Shown in pieces: positions 9,166 to 18,536 of a stretch of DNA of 54,894 nucleotides. The stretch spans positions 1 to 54,894 of the forward strand of contig QENA01000004.1 in NCBI GenBank assembly GCA_003331045.1. Direction: 5' to 3'. The position numbers and the translations under genes were made by a program. How positions within the stretch are numbered: position 1 is the first letter of the stretch; each line of letters starts with the position of its first letter. Under the pieces are notes generated by a model. It ran no database searches. It worked only from the letters and a program-made list of their open reading frames with translations, and was not told the origin of the DNA. This stretch comes from Candidatus Tokpelaia sp. JSC189 (lineage in GTDB: Bacteria; Pseudomonadota; Alphaproteobacteria; Rhizobiales; Rhizobiaceae).

Positions 9166-10099
9166 CAATCATTTCCTTTTCTTCATCAACAACATCGCTA
9201 ACGCGGACCGAAAAATTGCTTCCAGTTTTTCCTAAGGAACATTTATAGAGAGGTTTCTGTCTGCTTCTCAGCTTTACTTGATTGGGTGCATTGGTCGATA
9301 GGGGTAAAATCTGACCTATTGTAAAATGCGAAAGTTCCTGCAGTGTCATGGTGCCCTGAACAATGTATGCTTCGATATTTACATTGGTGCGACTGATTTC
9401 TTGGCGCAATCGGCGAGCCCATAACGGATCGGTGCTATTAGAAGGTGCCCGCAGCATATGGGTAATTGCTTCCTGAATTGGACGATGACAGCTGCGTGGC
9501 ATTAAAATACGCAGATCTGTTTCCGTTTTGTTATGGCCAATTTTCAACATACAGGAAAACATCTGTGAATGAGCAAAATCATCTGCATCAAATTGCTGAA
9601 CTAGTGTAATATTTTTCAGTTCAAATAGATTGGTTTGTGTTATCCCAAAAATGTCATTCATAGCTCCGACAAGACAGATTGCCAATTTTTCACCAACTTT
9701 TATCTCAACTGGACTAAAAGGCCGCCCATTTCTGTTGGTAGGTTTTGGGGTGGCATTGCCGAAAAAAGCTTCTGTTAAAAAACTGATGAGGTTGGAATCA
9801 AGTACAAGGAGAACCTCCCCCCCCCAACTTTTTGCTTTCAGAACAACAATCAGGGAATCGGTGTTGAATAAAGTAGCAATATCGAATGGCTGTAATGTTT
9901 CAAGGGCACGTACATCGCTCCATAGGCTTTCCGAGCTGTATAATTTTAACCGTGAGGACAAATTAACTGCCGCATCGCGGAAAATAGGCTGAAATGCCAT
10001 AAGATCATCGCTAGACAGGCCTGCATCGTGAAGGATATGCGCAGCAAGCACATCTTGTTTTTTATTGGTTGTCTGGCTGTTCAATTTTTGATCACTCAT
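9146..10099 (-). CDS. fliM: Flagellar motor switch protein FliM
   Basis: FliM links FliG to FliN in the C ring and binds CheY-P. The 317 aa product has the CheC-like middle domain and a C-terminal SpoA domain (IEAYIVQGTMTLQELSHFTIGQILPL). The N-terminal CheY-binding peptide is not obvious, as in several rhizobia. I chose the ATG at 10099; an in-frame start at 10123 would overlap motA. A run of nine G on the coding strand (9817-9825) lies in frame in codons for WGGE, a possible slippage site. The last bases overlap the next gene. Confidence 0.93.
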   Translation of the reverse strand: MSDQKLNSQTTNKKQDVLAAHILHDAGLSSDDLMAFQPIFRDAAVNLSSRLKLYSSESLWSDVRALETLQPFDIATLFNTDSLIVVLKAKSWGGEVLLVLDSNLISFLTEAFFGNATPKPTNRNGRPFSPVEIKVGEKLAICLVGAMNDIFGITQTNLFELKNITLVQQFDADDFAHSQMFSCMLKIGHNKTETDLRILMPRSCHRPIQEAITHMLRAPSNSTDPLWARRLRQEISRTNVNIEAYIVQGTMTLQELSHFTIGQILPLSTNAPNQVKLRSRQKPLYKCSLGKTGSNFSVRVSDVVDEEKEMIDGLVYN

Positions 10100-10103
10100 G
10101 ATT

Positions 10104-10997
10104 TTATGCCGCTTTTGTTGCATTGCCCATTTGGCCTGTCATTGCTTCCTGTTCAACAACATCAATGGATGGACGGTTTTTAGCAGAAATGGTCTTGCGA
10201 CCATATTCAAGGGCAATCTGTGGTGTAGCACCATTCATATAGGCAAGAAGGGTCTGTTTGATAACGGTATACATCTGTATCTTTTTACCCCTGATGGATT
10301 TGATCTTCGTCGCAATAGGGCCAAAAACACCATAGGAGAAGAAAATGCCTGAGAATGTGCCGACAAGAGCGGCACCAATCAAGTTTCCAAGGACTTCCGG
10401 TGTTTCATTAAGCGCACTCATTACTTTGATAACACCAAGAATGGCCGCAATAATACCAAGAGCTGGCAGTGTATCAGCAACTGTCTGTATTGCCTTACAG
10501 GGTTTGAATGAATCATTCGAAATTGTACGGATTTCCTCATCCATCAACGCTTCAATTTCAAACGGACGTGCATTACCAAGAATAACAAGCCGACAGTAGT
10601 CGCAGATGAAATGTGTGAGGAGATGATCACTCAATATCTTCGGATAACACTGGAATATGGGAGAATCATAAGGATTATCAATATGATTTTCTACTTCTGG
10701 GTTCGGTTTGGAACGCATTTCGCGCATCATCGTATAAAGAAGTCCGAGAATGGCAAGATAATCTTTTTGTTTGGGGGTACTTCCTTTTAGCGCCTCGATG
10801 ATAGCTTGACCTGTATCCTTGATTAAGGAAAAAGGGTTAGAGGTTATGAATATACCAAAAGTTGATCCCAATATAATAAGGAACTCCCAAGGCTGCATGA
10901 GAACAGAAACCTTCCCGCCCATAGCCATAAATCCACCAAGCATGCAACTAAGGGCTATTATTAAACCGATGATACTTCCCAATAAACTACACTCCAT
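10104..10997 (-). CDS. motA: Flagellar stator protein MotA
   Basis: MotA forms the proton-conducting stator with MotB. The 297 aa product has four membrane segments, a large cytoplasmic loop after the second, and the conserved proline region in the third segment (LPALGIIAAILGVIKVM). It begins MECSLLGSIIGLI, typical of rhizobial MotA. It is the first gene of the minus-strand operon; its partner motB is far away (25141). The 166 bp upstream are shared with the divergent DUF1217 gene. Confidence 0.96.
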   Translation of the reverse strand: MECSLLGSIIGLIIALSCMLGGFMAMGGKVSVLMQPWEFLIILGSTFGIFITSNPFSLIKDTGQAIIEALKGSTPKQKDYLAILGLLYTMMREMRSKPNPEVENHIDNPYDSPIFQCYPKILSDHLLTHFICDYCRLVILGNARPFEIEALMDEEIRTISNDSFKPCKAIQTVADTLPALGIIAAILGVIKVMSALNETPEVLGNLIGAALVGTFSGIFFSYGVFGPIATKIKSIRGKKIQMYTVIKQTLLAYMNGATPQIALEYGRKTISAKNRPSIDVVEQEAMTGQMGNATKAA

Positions 10998-11163
10998 ATG
11001 AAGACTGTGGAATACAAATCCTACAATCCATAATTTTTAAGATAATTTTCTTGTGTGAAACTTGCGTGCCTGTGCAATTTATAGATAGGCAGTCATACTT
11101 CGTCCAGTTTCATACAAGCTCCATTTTATATTGTATTTTTAAGTTTTAGGGATAGGGAATATT
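10998..11163. promoter_or_regulatory. Divergent promoter region motA / DUF1217-flgF
   Basis: This 166 bp AT-rich spacer lies between the minus-strand motA operon and the plus-strand operon starting at 11164, so it must carry both promoters. A ribosome site (AGGGATAGGGA) precedes 11164. I cannot assign -35 and -10 elements or a Rem/FtcR site with confidence. Confidence 0.5.
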
Positions 11164-11958
11164 ATGATCGGTACATATGCTAACTACAGAAACCTAGTCA
11201 ACAATATGACTAAAACGCTTAATTCACTTATGAAGCAGCCGCAGGTTGAGCGTGAAACCGCATATTATGCGCATAATATCATGAACGTGTCTTCGGTGGA
11301 CGCGTTTTTAAAAGATGACCGCCTTTATTCTTATGCCATGCACGCTTGGGGGCTTAAAGATATGACTTATGCTAAAGGCTTTATGCGCAAAGTGCTAACA
11401 GATCACGAATTTGCCGGAGGGCTTATCGATAAACGTTATCAGGCTTTTGCTGAGGCCTTCAATTTTGTGAAACATGGCAGTAAGGCTACCCAACGAGATT
11501 CCGCAACACGTGGCACTGTCAATAAGTATATGCAACAGACACTGGAAGTCCAGTCTGGCGAGAGTAATGGAGGCATACGGCTTGCTTTATATTTTAATCG
11601 GACAGTCAGTGAAATGGTAAGGGCTGGAAGTTTATCGGAAAAAAACTGGCCCTATCAGATGATTTCTGACAAGGCTTTACGAGAGGTTGTGTTTACAGCT
11701 CTCGGTATTCCTGAGAATATTGCTGCTTCTGATATTGAAGCGCAGAAAAAAATGATAGAAAGCCGTATGCTCCGTCAGGATCTGACTGATCTTGATAGGC
11801 TCGAAAAATTCATCGCCCGGTTTTCAGCGATGTATGATGTAGAGAAGCGCCCTCAGGTCAGTCCAGCGCTCAGTCTGTTGCAAGGCAGTCGAGTTGGTGT
11901 ATTTGGTCTTTCAGAAGACACTCTGATTGCCATGCAGTCTCTGAAGTTTGGTGCGTGA
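11164..11958 (+). CDS. DUF1217 flagellar-locus protein
   Basis: The 264 aa protein has no signal peptide or membrane segment and starts with YANYRNLVNNM, followed by repeated helical blocks such as MNVSSVDAFLKDDRLYSYAMHAWGLKDM. This is the DUF1217 pattern found in front of flgF in rhizobial flagellar clusters. Its function is unknown; it resembles flagellar filament or cap-like secreted proteins only loosely. It is 71 bp upstream of flgF on the same strand and faces motA divergently. Confidence 0.85.
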   Translation: MIGTYANYRNLVNNMTKTLNSLMKQPQVERETAYYAHNIMNVSSVDAFLKDDRLYSYAMHAWGLKDMTYAKGFMRKVLTDHEFAGGLIDKRYQAFAEAFNFVKHGSKATQRDSATRGTVNKYMQQTLEVQSGESNGGIRLALYFNRTVSEMVRAGSLSEKNWPYQMISDKALREVVFTALGIPENIAASDIEAQKKMIESRMLRQDLTDLDRLEKFIARFSAMYDVEKRPQVSPALSLLQGSRVGVFGLSEDTLIAMQSLKFGA

Positions 11959-12029
11959 AAATTGTTGTTCAAGTTTGGTCTGCTGCACGCTGTGACAGAC
12001 ATAACAGATAGGAAAATATCGAGGAAGTG

Positions 12030-12764
12030 ATGCAAAATCCGGTTTATGTTGCTATTTCGGGTCAGATCAGTTTGGCGCGAAGAATGGAAGTGATTGCACG
12101 CAATATGGCAAATATAAACACACCAGGTTTTCGGGCGGAAGCTTTGAAATTTGATACGCTGGTCTCTCTTGTCGCGGAAAATAATAGTGCAAAGGTTAAT
12201 TTTGCTACAGCAGGAAAAAGCTATATCACGACTGACCGTGGTTCGGTAATCGAGACCAGCAATACGCTTGATATTGCCGCCAGGGGTGACAGTTATTTTT
12301 CCCTACAGACCCCGGTCGGCCAGATTTATACCCGTGATGGCCGCATGCAGATGACAGAGAATGGAGTGCTTGTTTCTGTTCTGGGCTATCCATTGCTTGA
12401 TGCAGGCGGTGCACCGCTGCAGCTTGATCCACAAAATGGTGCGCCAAAAATTTCTTCTGATGGTAATATCTATCAGAAGAATATTCAGGTTGGTGCCATT
12501 GGTCTTTTTCAATTTCAACCCGGCACGAAATTGCGTTATGGCCCGAATTCATCTGTTATTCCTGATCGTGAGCCAGTACCGGTTCTAGATGATCCACTTA
12601 ATGGTGTGATGCAGGGCTTCGTTGAAAGTTCGAACATTAACGGTGTTGTTGAAATGACACGTCTTATTGAAGTCAGTCGGGCCTTTGAGCAGGTTGAAGC
12701 TATGCTACGTCAACAGGAAGAAATGTCAGGTAAGACCATGGAAACTTTTGGTTCGACCCGATAG
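12030..12764 (+). CDS. flgF: Proximal rod protein FlgF
   Basis: FlgF is a proximal rod subunit. The 244 aa product has the N-terminal flagellar rod motif (IARNMANINTPGFRAE) and the C-terminal rod/hook motif (GFVESSNINGVVEMTRLIEVSRAFE). I use ATG 12030; GTG 12027 is in frame directly before it. A GAGGAA ribosome site is just upstream. fliI follows after 33 bp. Confidence 0.95.
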   Translation: MQNPVYVAISGQISLARRMEVIARNMANINTPGFRAEALKFDTLVSLVAENNSAKVNFATAGKSYITTDRGSVIETSNTLDIAARGDSYFSLQTPVGQIYTRDGRMQMTENGVLVSVLGYPLLDAGGAPLQLDPQNGAPKISSDGNIYQKNIQVGAIGLFQFQPGTKLRYGPNSSVIPDREPVPVLDDPLNGVMQGFVESSNINGVVEMTRLIEVSRAFEQVEAMLRQQEEMSGKTMETFGSTR

Positions 12765-12797
12765 GTCTGGTCTGCAGGTGCGAAAGCTTACAATGCT

Positions 12798-14165
12798 ATG
12801 GATTCTGTAAACAATACATCGTCTCTTGCCAAGCTTGCAGCCTTTGTTCGTTGCGAACGGCTCCTTGCTCCCGCTCTGGTTACTAGGGGCGGCATTATCG
12901 TCGACATATCACGCACGGCATTGGCTATCCGCGGTGTCTCTGAGGCTGTTTCACTGGGCGATACAGTTGTGATTGATTGCGGTGAAGACTTTGTACGCGG
13001 CGAGATTATACACATTAACGAAGATCATGCGTTAGTCAAACCCTATGATGAGATCGTTATGCCTGTCCTTCATGCCTCTGTCTTTCCCTGCGGGCCACTT
13101 CGGATTGCACCTGATGTTTCTTGGCGGGGGCGTGTTGTCAATGCTTTAGGTGAAGCAATAGACGGCCATGCCCCGCTTGCGTCGGGCCTGCAGTCTATGG
13201 CTGTTGAAAATATTGCACTGCCGGCTCTCAAACGGGCACGTGTCGATAAGGTACTTGCTACAGGGGTGAATGTTATTGATATTTTCACGCCGCTTTGTTT
13301 TGGTCAGCGTATTGGTATTTTCTCCGGTTCAGGGGTTGGAAAATCAACCCTTCTGGCGATGATGACCCGCGCCGATCATTTTGAGACAGTGGTATTGGCT
13401 TTGACGGGTGAGCGTGGGCGTGAGGTGCGCGATATGCTTGATGATGTCCTAAAGGCTAAACGCGACAAGGTGATCACAGTCGTTGCCACCAGTGACGAAA
13501 GCCCCATGATGCGGCGTCTAGCGCCTGTCATGGCAACAACCATTGCCGAATATTTTTCTACCCGTGGTGATAATGTGCTTTTGATGGTTGATTCTATTAC
13601 TCGTTATGCGATTGCTGCCCGTGAGGTGGCAATTGCTGCTGGTGAGCCCCCAGTTTCACGTGGGTTTCCGCCAAGTGTTTTCAGTCAGCTTCCGCGCTTG
13701 CTAGAGCGCGCTGGGCCGGGTCGTGAAGGCAATGGATCTATCACGGGTATTTATGCGGTTCTTATTGATGGCGATGATCATAATGACCCAATAGCAGATG
13801 CTATCCGTGGGACACTTGATGGTCATATTGTATTGGGGCGGACAATTGCTGAGCAAGGTCGTTTTCCTGCAGTTGATATTCCGGCGTCGGTTTCACGGCT
13901 GGCACCATTGTGCTGGACACAGCAGCAGCAGCAGTTGGTGCAGAACTTGAAAGAAATGATTTCACGTTTTGAGGAAACACGTGATCTACGCGCTATGGGT
14001 GCCTACAAACCAGGGTTTGATACGGTTCTTGATCAGGCCGTGCAGCTTGTGCCGCTGATTTATGCTGCCATGCAACAGAGACTAGATACACCACTTAGCC
14101 GCGATCCTTATGTTGATTTGGCAATGGCACTTAAAATACAGGTGCCGAATAAGGTTGGCGCATAG
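12798..14165 (+). CDS. fliI: Flagellum-specific ATPase FliI
   Basis: FliI is the ATPase of the flagellar export apparatus. The 455 aa product has the Walker A motif FSGSGVGKST, a Walker B-like LLMVDSITR strand, and the catalytic-site segment TRYAIAAREVAIAAGEPP typical of F1-beta/FliI proteins. It is full length and intact. A 576 bp spacer without a recognisable gene separates it from flgB, which is odd because relatives usually continue directly into flgB. Confidence 0.97.
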   Translation: MDSVNNTSSLAKLAAFVRCERLLAPALVTRGGIIVDISRTALAIRGVSEAVSLGDTVVIDCGEDFVRGEIIHINEDHALVKPYDEIVMPVLHASVFPCGPLRIAPDVSWRGRVVNALGEAIDGHAPLASGLQSMAVENIALPALKRARVDKVLATGVNVIDIFTPLCFGQRIGIFSGSGVGKSTLLAMMTRADHFETVVLALTGERGREVRDMLDDVLKAKRDKVITVVATSDESPMMRRLAPVMATTIAEYFSTRGDNVLLMVDSITRYAIAAREVAIAAGEPPVSRGFPPSVFSQLPRLLERAGPGREGNGSITGIYAVLIDGDDHNDPIADAIRGTLDGHIVLGRTIAEQGRFPAVDIPASVSRLAPLCWTQQQQQLVQNLKEMISRFEETRDLRAMGAYKPGFDTVLDQAVQLVPLIYAAMQQRLDTPLSRDPYVDLAMALKIQVPNKVGA

Positions 14166-14741
14166 CGAGGGTAACAGTTTTCTTAAAAATTAATTAAATT
14201 TTTACCTATCAAAAATGAATAGCGTTATCTAGGTGCTCAGTGAGCTCCCTGAATCGCTTGGAAGCTATGAGTAGGCTGCCTTTTGCCCAGCAGCGGTAGT
14301 CAATAATCGTCTTTATGATCTGGTTAAGGCGCACGCCGGCTTTTATGCACATGTCAAGAAGGATACACAGCGACGCACCGTATGGCTTATGTTCGTGTTT
14401 TCAGGCGTGACTAGTAAAGCCGATCTGGCAGTGACGTAAGCAGGTTCTCAAGTGTATCAATGTGCATCATCAGAGTAGGATAGACCTGAATACCTCTTTA
14501 GTAGTGGATGAATTATCACAGCTGCGCTTTAGTGTGGAGCTAATATTTTTTCTTTGCAAGGCCACAAGCGTTGAGATGGTCATTGTCCATTATAATTTTG
14601 CCGAAAATGCAAGCCTCGCACAAGATTAGTAGAATAATGCTTATACATTGGCTCCTTTAGTGTATTGTTTGGGAGGAAATAGCACAGGCTTTATATTATC
14701 GCAGTTTTCAGGATAAAAATATTTTTATCGAACTTGGGAAA
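14166..14741. other. 576 bp spacer between fliI and flgB, possible relic
   Basis: No intact gene is present. Short open stretches exist: a minus-strand run of about 50 codons ending near 14215 and a plus-strand run of about 45 codons at roughly 14295-14440, neither recognised. Stop codons interrupt all frames. The sequence may be a worn-out gene. It must also contain the flgB promoter; the last 50 bp are AT-rich. Confidence 0.4.
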
Positions 14742-15131
14742 ATGTTTATGGAATCGATTCATCTATTTCTTATAGCAAGTAGACAGGCTGAATGGCTTTC
14801 TGTCCGCCAGAGGGTGGTTGCTGGCAATATTGCCAATGTGAATACACCAGGTTATCGAGCGTGGGATGTAGAGCCTTTTTCTTCGGTACTGAATAGGCAG
14901 CCCTTAGTTATGGCACGAACCAGTGCTGGCCATATGGATATTGTCGACAGCGATTTCGAATCTGCAGAAGTGCGGCCGGAAAAGAGTATTGAAAAAACCC
15001 ATTCCGGTAACAATGTTCTAGTTGAGGAAGAATTGCGCAAGGGAAGTGAAATTAGCCGGGAGATGTCATTGAATACAGCTGTTGTTAGATCATTTCATCG
15101 TATGCTGATGGCAGCGGTCAAAGGAGGCTGA
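14742..15131 (+). CDS. flgB: Proximal rod protein FlgB
   Basis: FlgB is a proximal rod subunit built early on the MS ring and export gate. The 129 aa product has the rod-protein motif VVAGNIANVNTPGYRAWD near residues 26-43 and the helical C-terminus (SLNTAVVRSFHRMLMAAVKGG). The ATG at 14748 is an alternative start. It begins the flgB-flgC-fliE-flgG-flgA-flgI-motE-flgH run, in which genes are separated by a few bases or overlap. Confidence 0.94.
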   Translation: MFMESIHLFLIASRQAEWLSVRQRVVAGNIANVNTPGYRAWDVEPFSSVLNRQPLVMARTSAGHMDIVDSDFESAEVRPEKSIEKTHSGNNVLVEEELRKGSEISREMSLNTAVVRSFHRMLMAAVKGG

Positions 15132-15136
15132 GCCCC

Positions 15137-15553
15137 ATGTCTGATCCACTTTTGGCGGTGAGTCGGGTTGCTGTAAGTGGCTTAACTGCTCAGTCAGCCC
15201 GTTTGCGTATTATTGTTGAGAATATAGCAAATGCACAGTCCACCGGAATGTCAGCTGCAGCAATTCCTTACCGACGTAAGACAGTGAGTTTTGAGGCTGT
15301 ACTTAATCCCTATGCTGATATTCAGGGAGTTAAAGTTGCTCGGATCGGCTATGATAAGTCGCCACCGATTGTTAGGTACGAGCCAGGTCATCCTGCCGCT
15401 GACAGGAATGGTTATGTAAAGTATCCTAATATCAACGCTATTGTTGAAATGGCGGATATGCGTGAAGCGAGCCGCTCTTATGAGGCAAATCTGCAGGTTG
15501 TTCGGCAAGCCCGTGAGCTTATTTCTCAGACAATTGATCTTTTGAAAGGATAA
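15137..15553 (+). CDS. flgC: Proximal rod protein FlgC
   Basis: FlgC is a rod subunit. The 138 aa product starts DPLLAVSRVAVSGLTAQSARLRIIVENIANA and ends with the C-terminal rod motif VKYPNINAIVEMADMREASRSYEAN. A strong ribosome site (AAAGGAGG) overlaps the end of flgB. fliE follows after 5 bp. Confidence 0.95.
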   Translation: MSDPLLAVSRVAVSGLTAQSARLRIIVENIANAQSTGMSAAAIPYRRKTVSFEAVLNPYADIQGVKVARIGYDKSPPIVRYEPGHPAADRNGYVKYPNINAIVEMADMREASRSYEANLQVVRQARELISQTIDLLKG

Positions 15554-15558
15554 ATAGG

Positions 15559-15900
15559 ATGATGCAGTCCCTTCTAACTCTTGCGACACATACTTCTCCC
15601 GGTGGAGTGTATGGTCAGGCAGTAGGCATTGCCGGTTCTGCAAATACTTGGGCTTCATCGCGGGGGCAGTTAGTAGGGCAGGAGAGTTTTGATCAAATCC
15701 TATCAGGTATTGCTGGTGTGGCGATTAGTAGATTACGGGCGGCTGATATGATTTCAATGCGCAAGATGTCAGGTGAGGATGTAGCGATTCGTGATGTTGT
15801 CAACTCCATTATGGACGCTGAACAGGCTTTGAATACAAGTATCGCTATTCGTGACAAAATTGTCCAATCATATCTTGAAATTAGCCGGATGCAAATTTGA
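15559..15900 (+). CDS. fliE: Hook-basal body adaptor FliE
   Basis: FliE joins the MS ring and export gate to the rod. The 113 aa product ends with the FliE signature: GEDVAIRDVVNSIMDAEQALNTSIAIRDKIVQSYLEISRMQI, of which the central DAEQALNTSIAIRDK part is diagnostic. It is the normal size and follows flgC with 5 bp between. Confidence 0.94.
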   Translation: MMQSLLTLATHTSPGGVYGQAVGIAGSANTWASSRGQLVGQESFDQILSGIAGVAISRLRAADMISMRKMSGEDVAIRDVVNSIMDAEQALNTSIAIRDKIVQSYLEISRMQI

Positions 15901-15961
15901 TTACTCTTTTGGATTGCGGCCTTTTCTATAAACTGTTTAATGAGAGTTAGTAAAGATGGTA

Positions 15962-16759
15962 ATGAGATCTTTATCGATAGCTGCAACGGGTATGAATGCC
16001 CAACAAACCAATCTAGATGTAATTGCTAACAATATCGCAAATATCAATACCACTGCTTACAAGCGGGCCCGTGCCGAATTTTCTGATTTGATGTACACGG
16101 CAGACCGTATGGTGGGTGTATCAAACATGATGAATCAGGCAACTGTACCGGAGGGAGCGATGATTGGCCTTGGTGTGCGGACCGCTGCTGTGCGCAATCT
16201 GCATATGCAGGGCTCTTTCATCCAAACTGGCAATACCTTTGATCTTGCAATCAGTGGTCGTGGTTGGTTTGAAATTCAGGACCCTAATGGGAGTACCTTC
16301 TATACTCGTGCAGGTGCTTTCAACCTTAATGAAAACGGTCAGATTGTCACGCTTGACGGTAATCTGGTGCAACCGGTTATCACTTTGCCTGCCGAGCTTG
16401 GTAAAAATGGAATCATTACTATCAGCCCGGATGGTATTGTTTATTATAAAATCGATGCCGATGCGCAGCCAGCTGAGGCTGGACGACTCAACCTTATCAA
16501 TTTTACCAATGAGGCCGGTCTTGAACCTGTTGGTGAGAATCTCTTCCGTGAAACGCAAGCTTCTGGTGCGCCGATTGTCGGCAATCCTGGTGAAGAGAAT
16601 TATGGATCGCTTATGCAAGGTTATCTTGAGGCATCCAATGTTGATCCCGTCAAGGAGATAACCGAACTTATTTCAGCGCAACGGGCTTATGAAATGAATT
16701 CCAAGGTTATTCAGGCGGCTGACGAGATGTTGGCTACTGTTTCCAAAAGCCTGAGATAA
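15962..16759 (+). CDS. flgG: Distal rod protein FlgG
   Basis: FlgG forms the distal rod. The product (265 aa) begins [30 protein letters not shown], matching the family start, so the ATG at 15962 is preferred to the in-frame ATG at 15956. The C-terminus has the rod/hook motif [29 protein letters not shown]. The stop overlaps the flgA start. Confidence 0.96.
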   Translation: MRSLSIAATGMNAQQTNLDVIANNIANINTTAYKRARAEFSDLMYTADRMVGVSNMMNQATVPEGAMIGLGVRTAAVRNLHMQGSFIQTGNTFDLAISGRGWFEIQDPNGSTFYTRAGAFNLNENGQIVTLDGNLVQPVITLPAELGKNGIITISPDGIVYYKIDADAQPAEAGRLNLINFTNEAGLEPVGENLFRETQASGAPIVGNPGEENYGSLMQGYLEASNVDPVKEITELISAQRAYEMNSKVIQAADEMLATVSKSLR

Positions 16760-17229
16760 TGATGATGATGGTTAGAGCTTTGTTTCTGCCAGTATGTTTC
16801 CTGATTTTGATTGGATCGTTTTCGCAGGCTTTTGCGGATAAGGTTGATTTTCTTGTGCCTTCCAGGACAATTTATCCTGGGCAAATTATCAGTGAAATGG
16901 GTTTGAATAAAAAAAGCTTTTATATCAAGGCTGATGCTGTTTCTTTATATGTCAGTGACATAGGGCAAATTCTTAACAAGACTGCTAAGGGTACTTTAAT
17001 TGCAGGTAAACCGATTGCAATTTCTGCTCTGGGTAATCCTATTCTTATTAATCGTGGACAGATAACAAAGTTGATTTTCAGTTCAGGTGATTTGAGTATT
17101 ATGGCAACTGGTATTGCCTTGCAGCCAGCGGCGGCTGGGGAATTTGTCAAGGTGCGCAATGTCGATTCGGGCCGCGTAATTGTAGGAACAGTCATGCAAG
17201 ATGGCAATGTGCAGGTGGGTATCCAATGA
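16759..17229 (+). CDS. flgA: P-ring assembly chaperone FlgA
   Basis: FlgA is the periplasmic chaperone for P-ring assembly. The 156 aa product has a signal peptide (about residues 5-26, ending AFA) and a SAF-type domain with KGTLIAGKPIAISALGNPILINRGQ and a closing FVKVRNVDSGRVIVGTVMQDG segment. Three ATGs lie in tandem at the start; the first overlaps the flgG stop. It ends in an ATGA overlap with flgI, its substrate. Confidence 0.93.
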   Translation: MMMMVRALFLPVCFLILIGSFSQAFADKVDFLVPSRTIYPGQIISEMGLNKKSFYIKADAVSLYVSDIGQILNKTAKGTLIAGKPIAISALGNPILINRGQITKLIFSSGDLSIMATGIALQPAAAGEFVKVRNVDSGRVIVGTVMQDGNVQVGIQ

Positions 17230-18536
17230 CGAGTCATTCCCAGAAAAAGTGGGAACCAGTTTTGCATATGGACATGCGTAACATAACCAGGTGTTTTTGG
17301 AACTGGAAAGGTTGGGTTCTGGTTTTCCTTATCCTGTTCTTACAGTACAGCGTTGTTATGTCTCTTGCTGCAAATGAAAATGATCTCGATGCCCGTCGGC
17401 CTTCATCTAAAGCTGCGGCTGATGCGATTTGGCTCGGTTCGGGTGGGGATCCAGCAAAGATGCACTATGCTAATTTAGCAAAACCTGGTATTGTCGCGCG
17501 TCTTAAGGATATTGCCGAAATACAGGGTGTTCGTGCCAATCAGCTTGTCGGCTACGGTCTTGTTATCGGTCTAAATGGAACCGGTGATTCCTTACGGAAT
17601 GCGCCTTTTACTGAACAATCAATGCGGGCAATGCTTGATAATCTTGGCATTAGTCCGCCTGCCGGTGCAACGCGTGCCAATAATATGGCAGCGGTTATTG
17701 TGACGGCAGATATTCCAGCTTTTGCAACTCCCGGTTCGCGGATTGATGTGACTGTTTCCTCGCTTGGTGACGCTACCTCGCTTCAGGGGGGGGCATTGAT
17801 CATGACTTCACTGCTTGGTGCGGATGGCAATGCCTATGCTGTTGCCCAAGGCAACCTGACCATTTCAGGTTTTGGCGCGCAAGGGCGGGCTCAATCTTTG
17901 ACACAGGGTGTGCCGACATCTGGCCGCATTCCCAACGGGGCACTCGTTGAGCGGGCTGTTTCAGGTAATTTCAATGCTGATAGGCAAGTCATTCTTGAAT
18001 TACGCAACCCCGATTTTTCTACCGCTATTCGTGTGGCTGATCTTATCAATATGTTTGCGTCAAGCCGTTACAAACAGGACGTTGCCCGCGAGCGGGATGC
18101 AAAGACAGTTGTTCTTCGTAAGCCTCAGAAACTTTCTATGGCAAGGTTTATTGCAGAAATAGAAGGATTGCCTATTCCAACCGATGAAATTGCTCGTGTT
18201 GTTGTTGATGAACGCACCGGTACCGTTGTTATTGGTGAAAAGGTGCGGGTATCGCGTGTGGCAATTTCGCATGGTAGTCTTACTGTGCGGGTGACAGAAA
18301 CTCCTTATGCCTCACAGCCTAGTCCGTTTAATGAAAATGGTAGGACTGTAATTTTACCGCAAACGGAAATTAAAGCAAATGAAGATATGGCCAGTATTGC
18401 GATCGTTGGTGGTACGGATCTTGATAATTTGATCAAGGGTCTTAATCAGATTGGCGTCAAACCAAGCGGTATTATTGCAATCTTGCAGGCAATCAAAACA
18501 GCTGGCGCGCTTCATGCAGAACTTGTAGTGCAATGA
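17226..18536 (+). CDS. flgI: Flagellar P-ring protein FlgI
   Basis: FlgI builds the periplasmic P ring around the rod. The 436 aa product is somewhat long because of a leader of about 50 residues and a linker before the mature domain, which begins RLKDIAEIQGVRANQLVGYGLVIGLNGTGDS. The ATG at 17226 overlaps the flgA stop; an internal ATG at 17268 would give a more standard signal peptide. An eight-G run lies at 17786-17793 in frame. Confidence 0.95.
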   Translation: MTSHSQKKWEPVLHMDMRNITRCFWNWKGWVLVFLILFLQYSVVMSLAANENDLDARRPSSKAAADAIWLGSGGDPAKMHYANLAKPGIVARLKDIAEIQGVRANQLVGYGLVIGLNGTGDSLRNAPFTEQSMRAMLDNLGISPPAGATRANNMAAVIVTADIPAFATPGSRIDVTVSSLGDATSLQGGALIMTSLLGADGNAYAVAQGNLTISGFGAQGRAQSLTQGVPTSGRIPNGALVERAVSGNFNADRQVILELRNPDFSTAIRVADLINMFASSRYKQDVARERDAKTVVLRKPQKLSMARFIAEIEGLPIPTDEIARVVVDERTGTVVIGEKVRVSRVAISHGSLTVRVTETPYASQPSPFNENGRTVILPQTEIKANEDMASIAIVGGTDLDNLIKGLNQIGVKPSGIIAILQAIKTAGALHAELVVQ

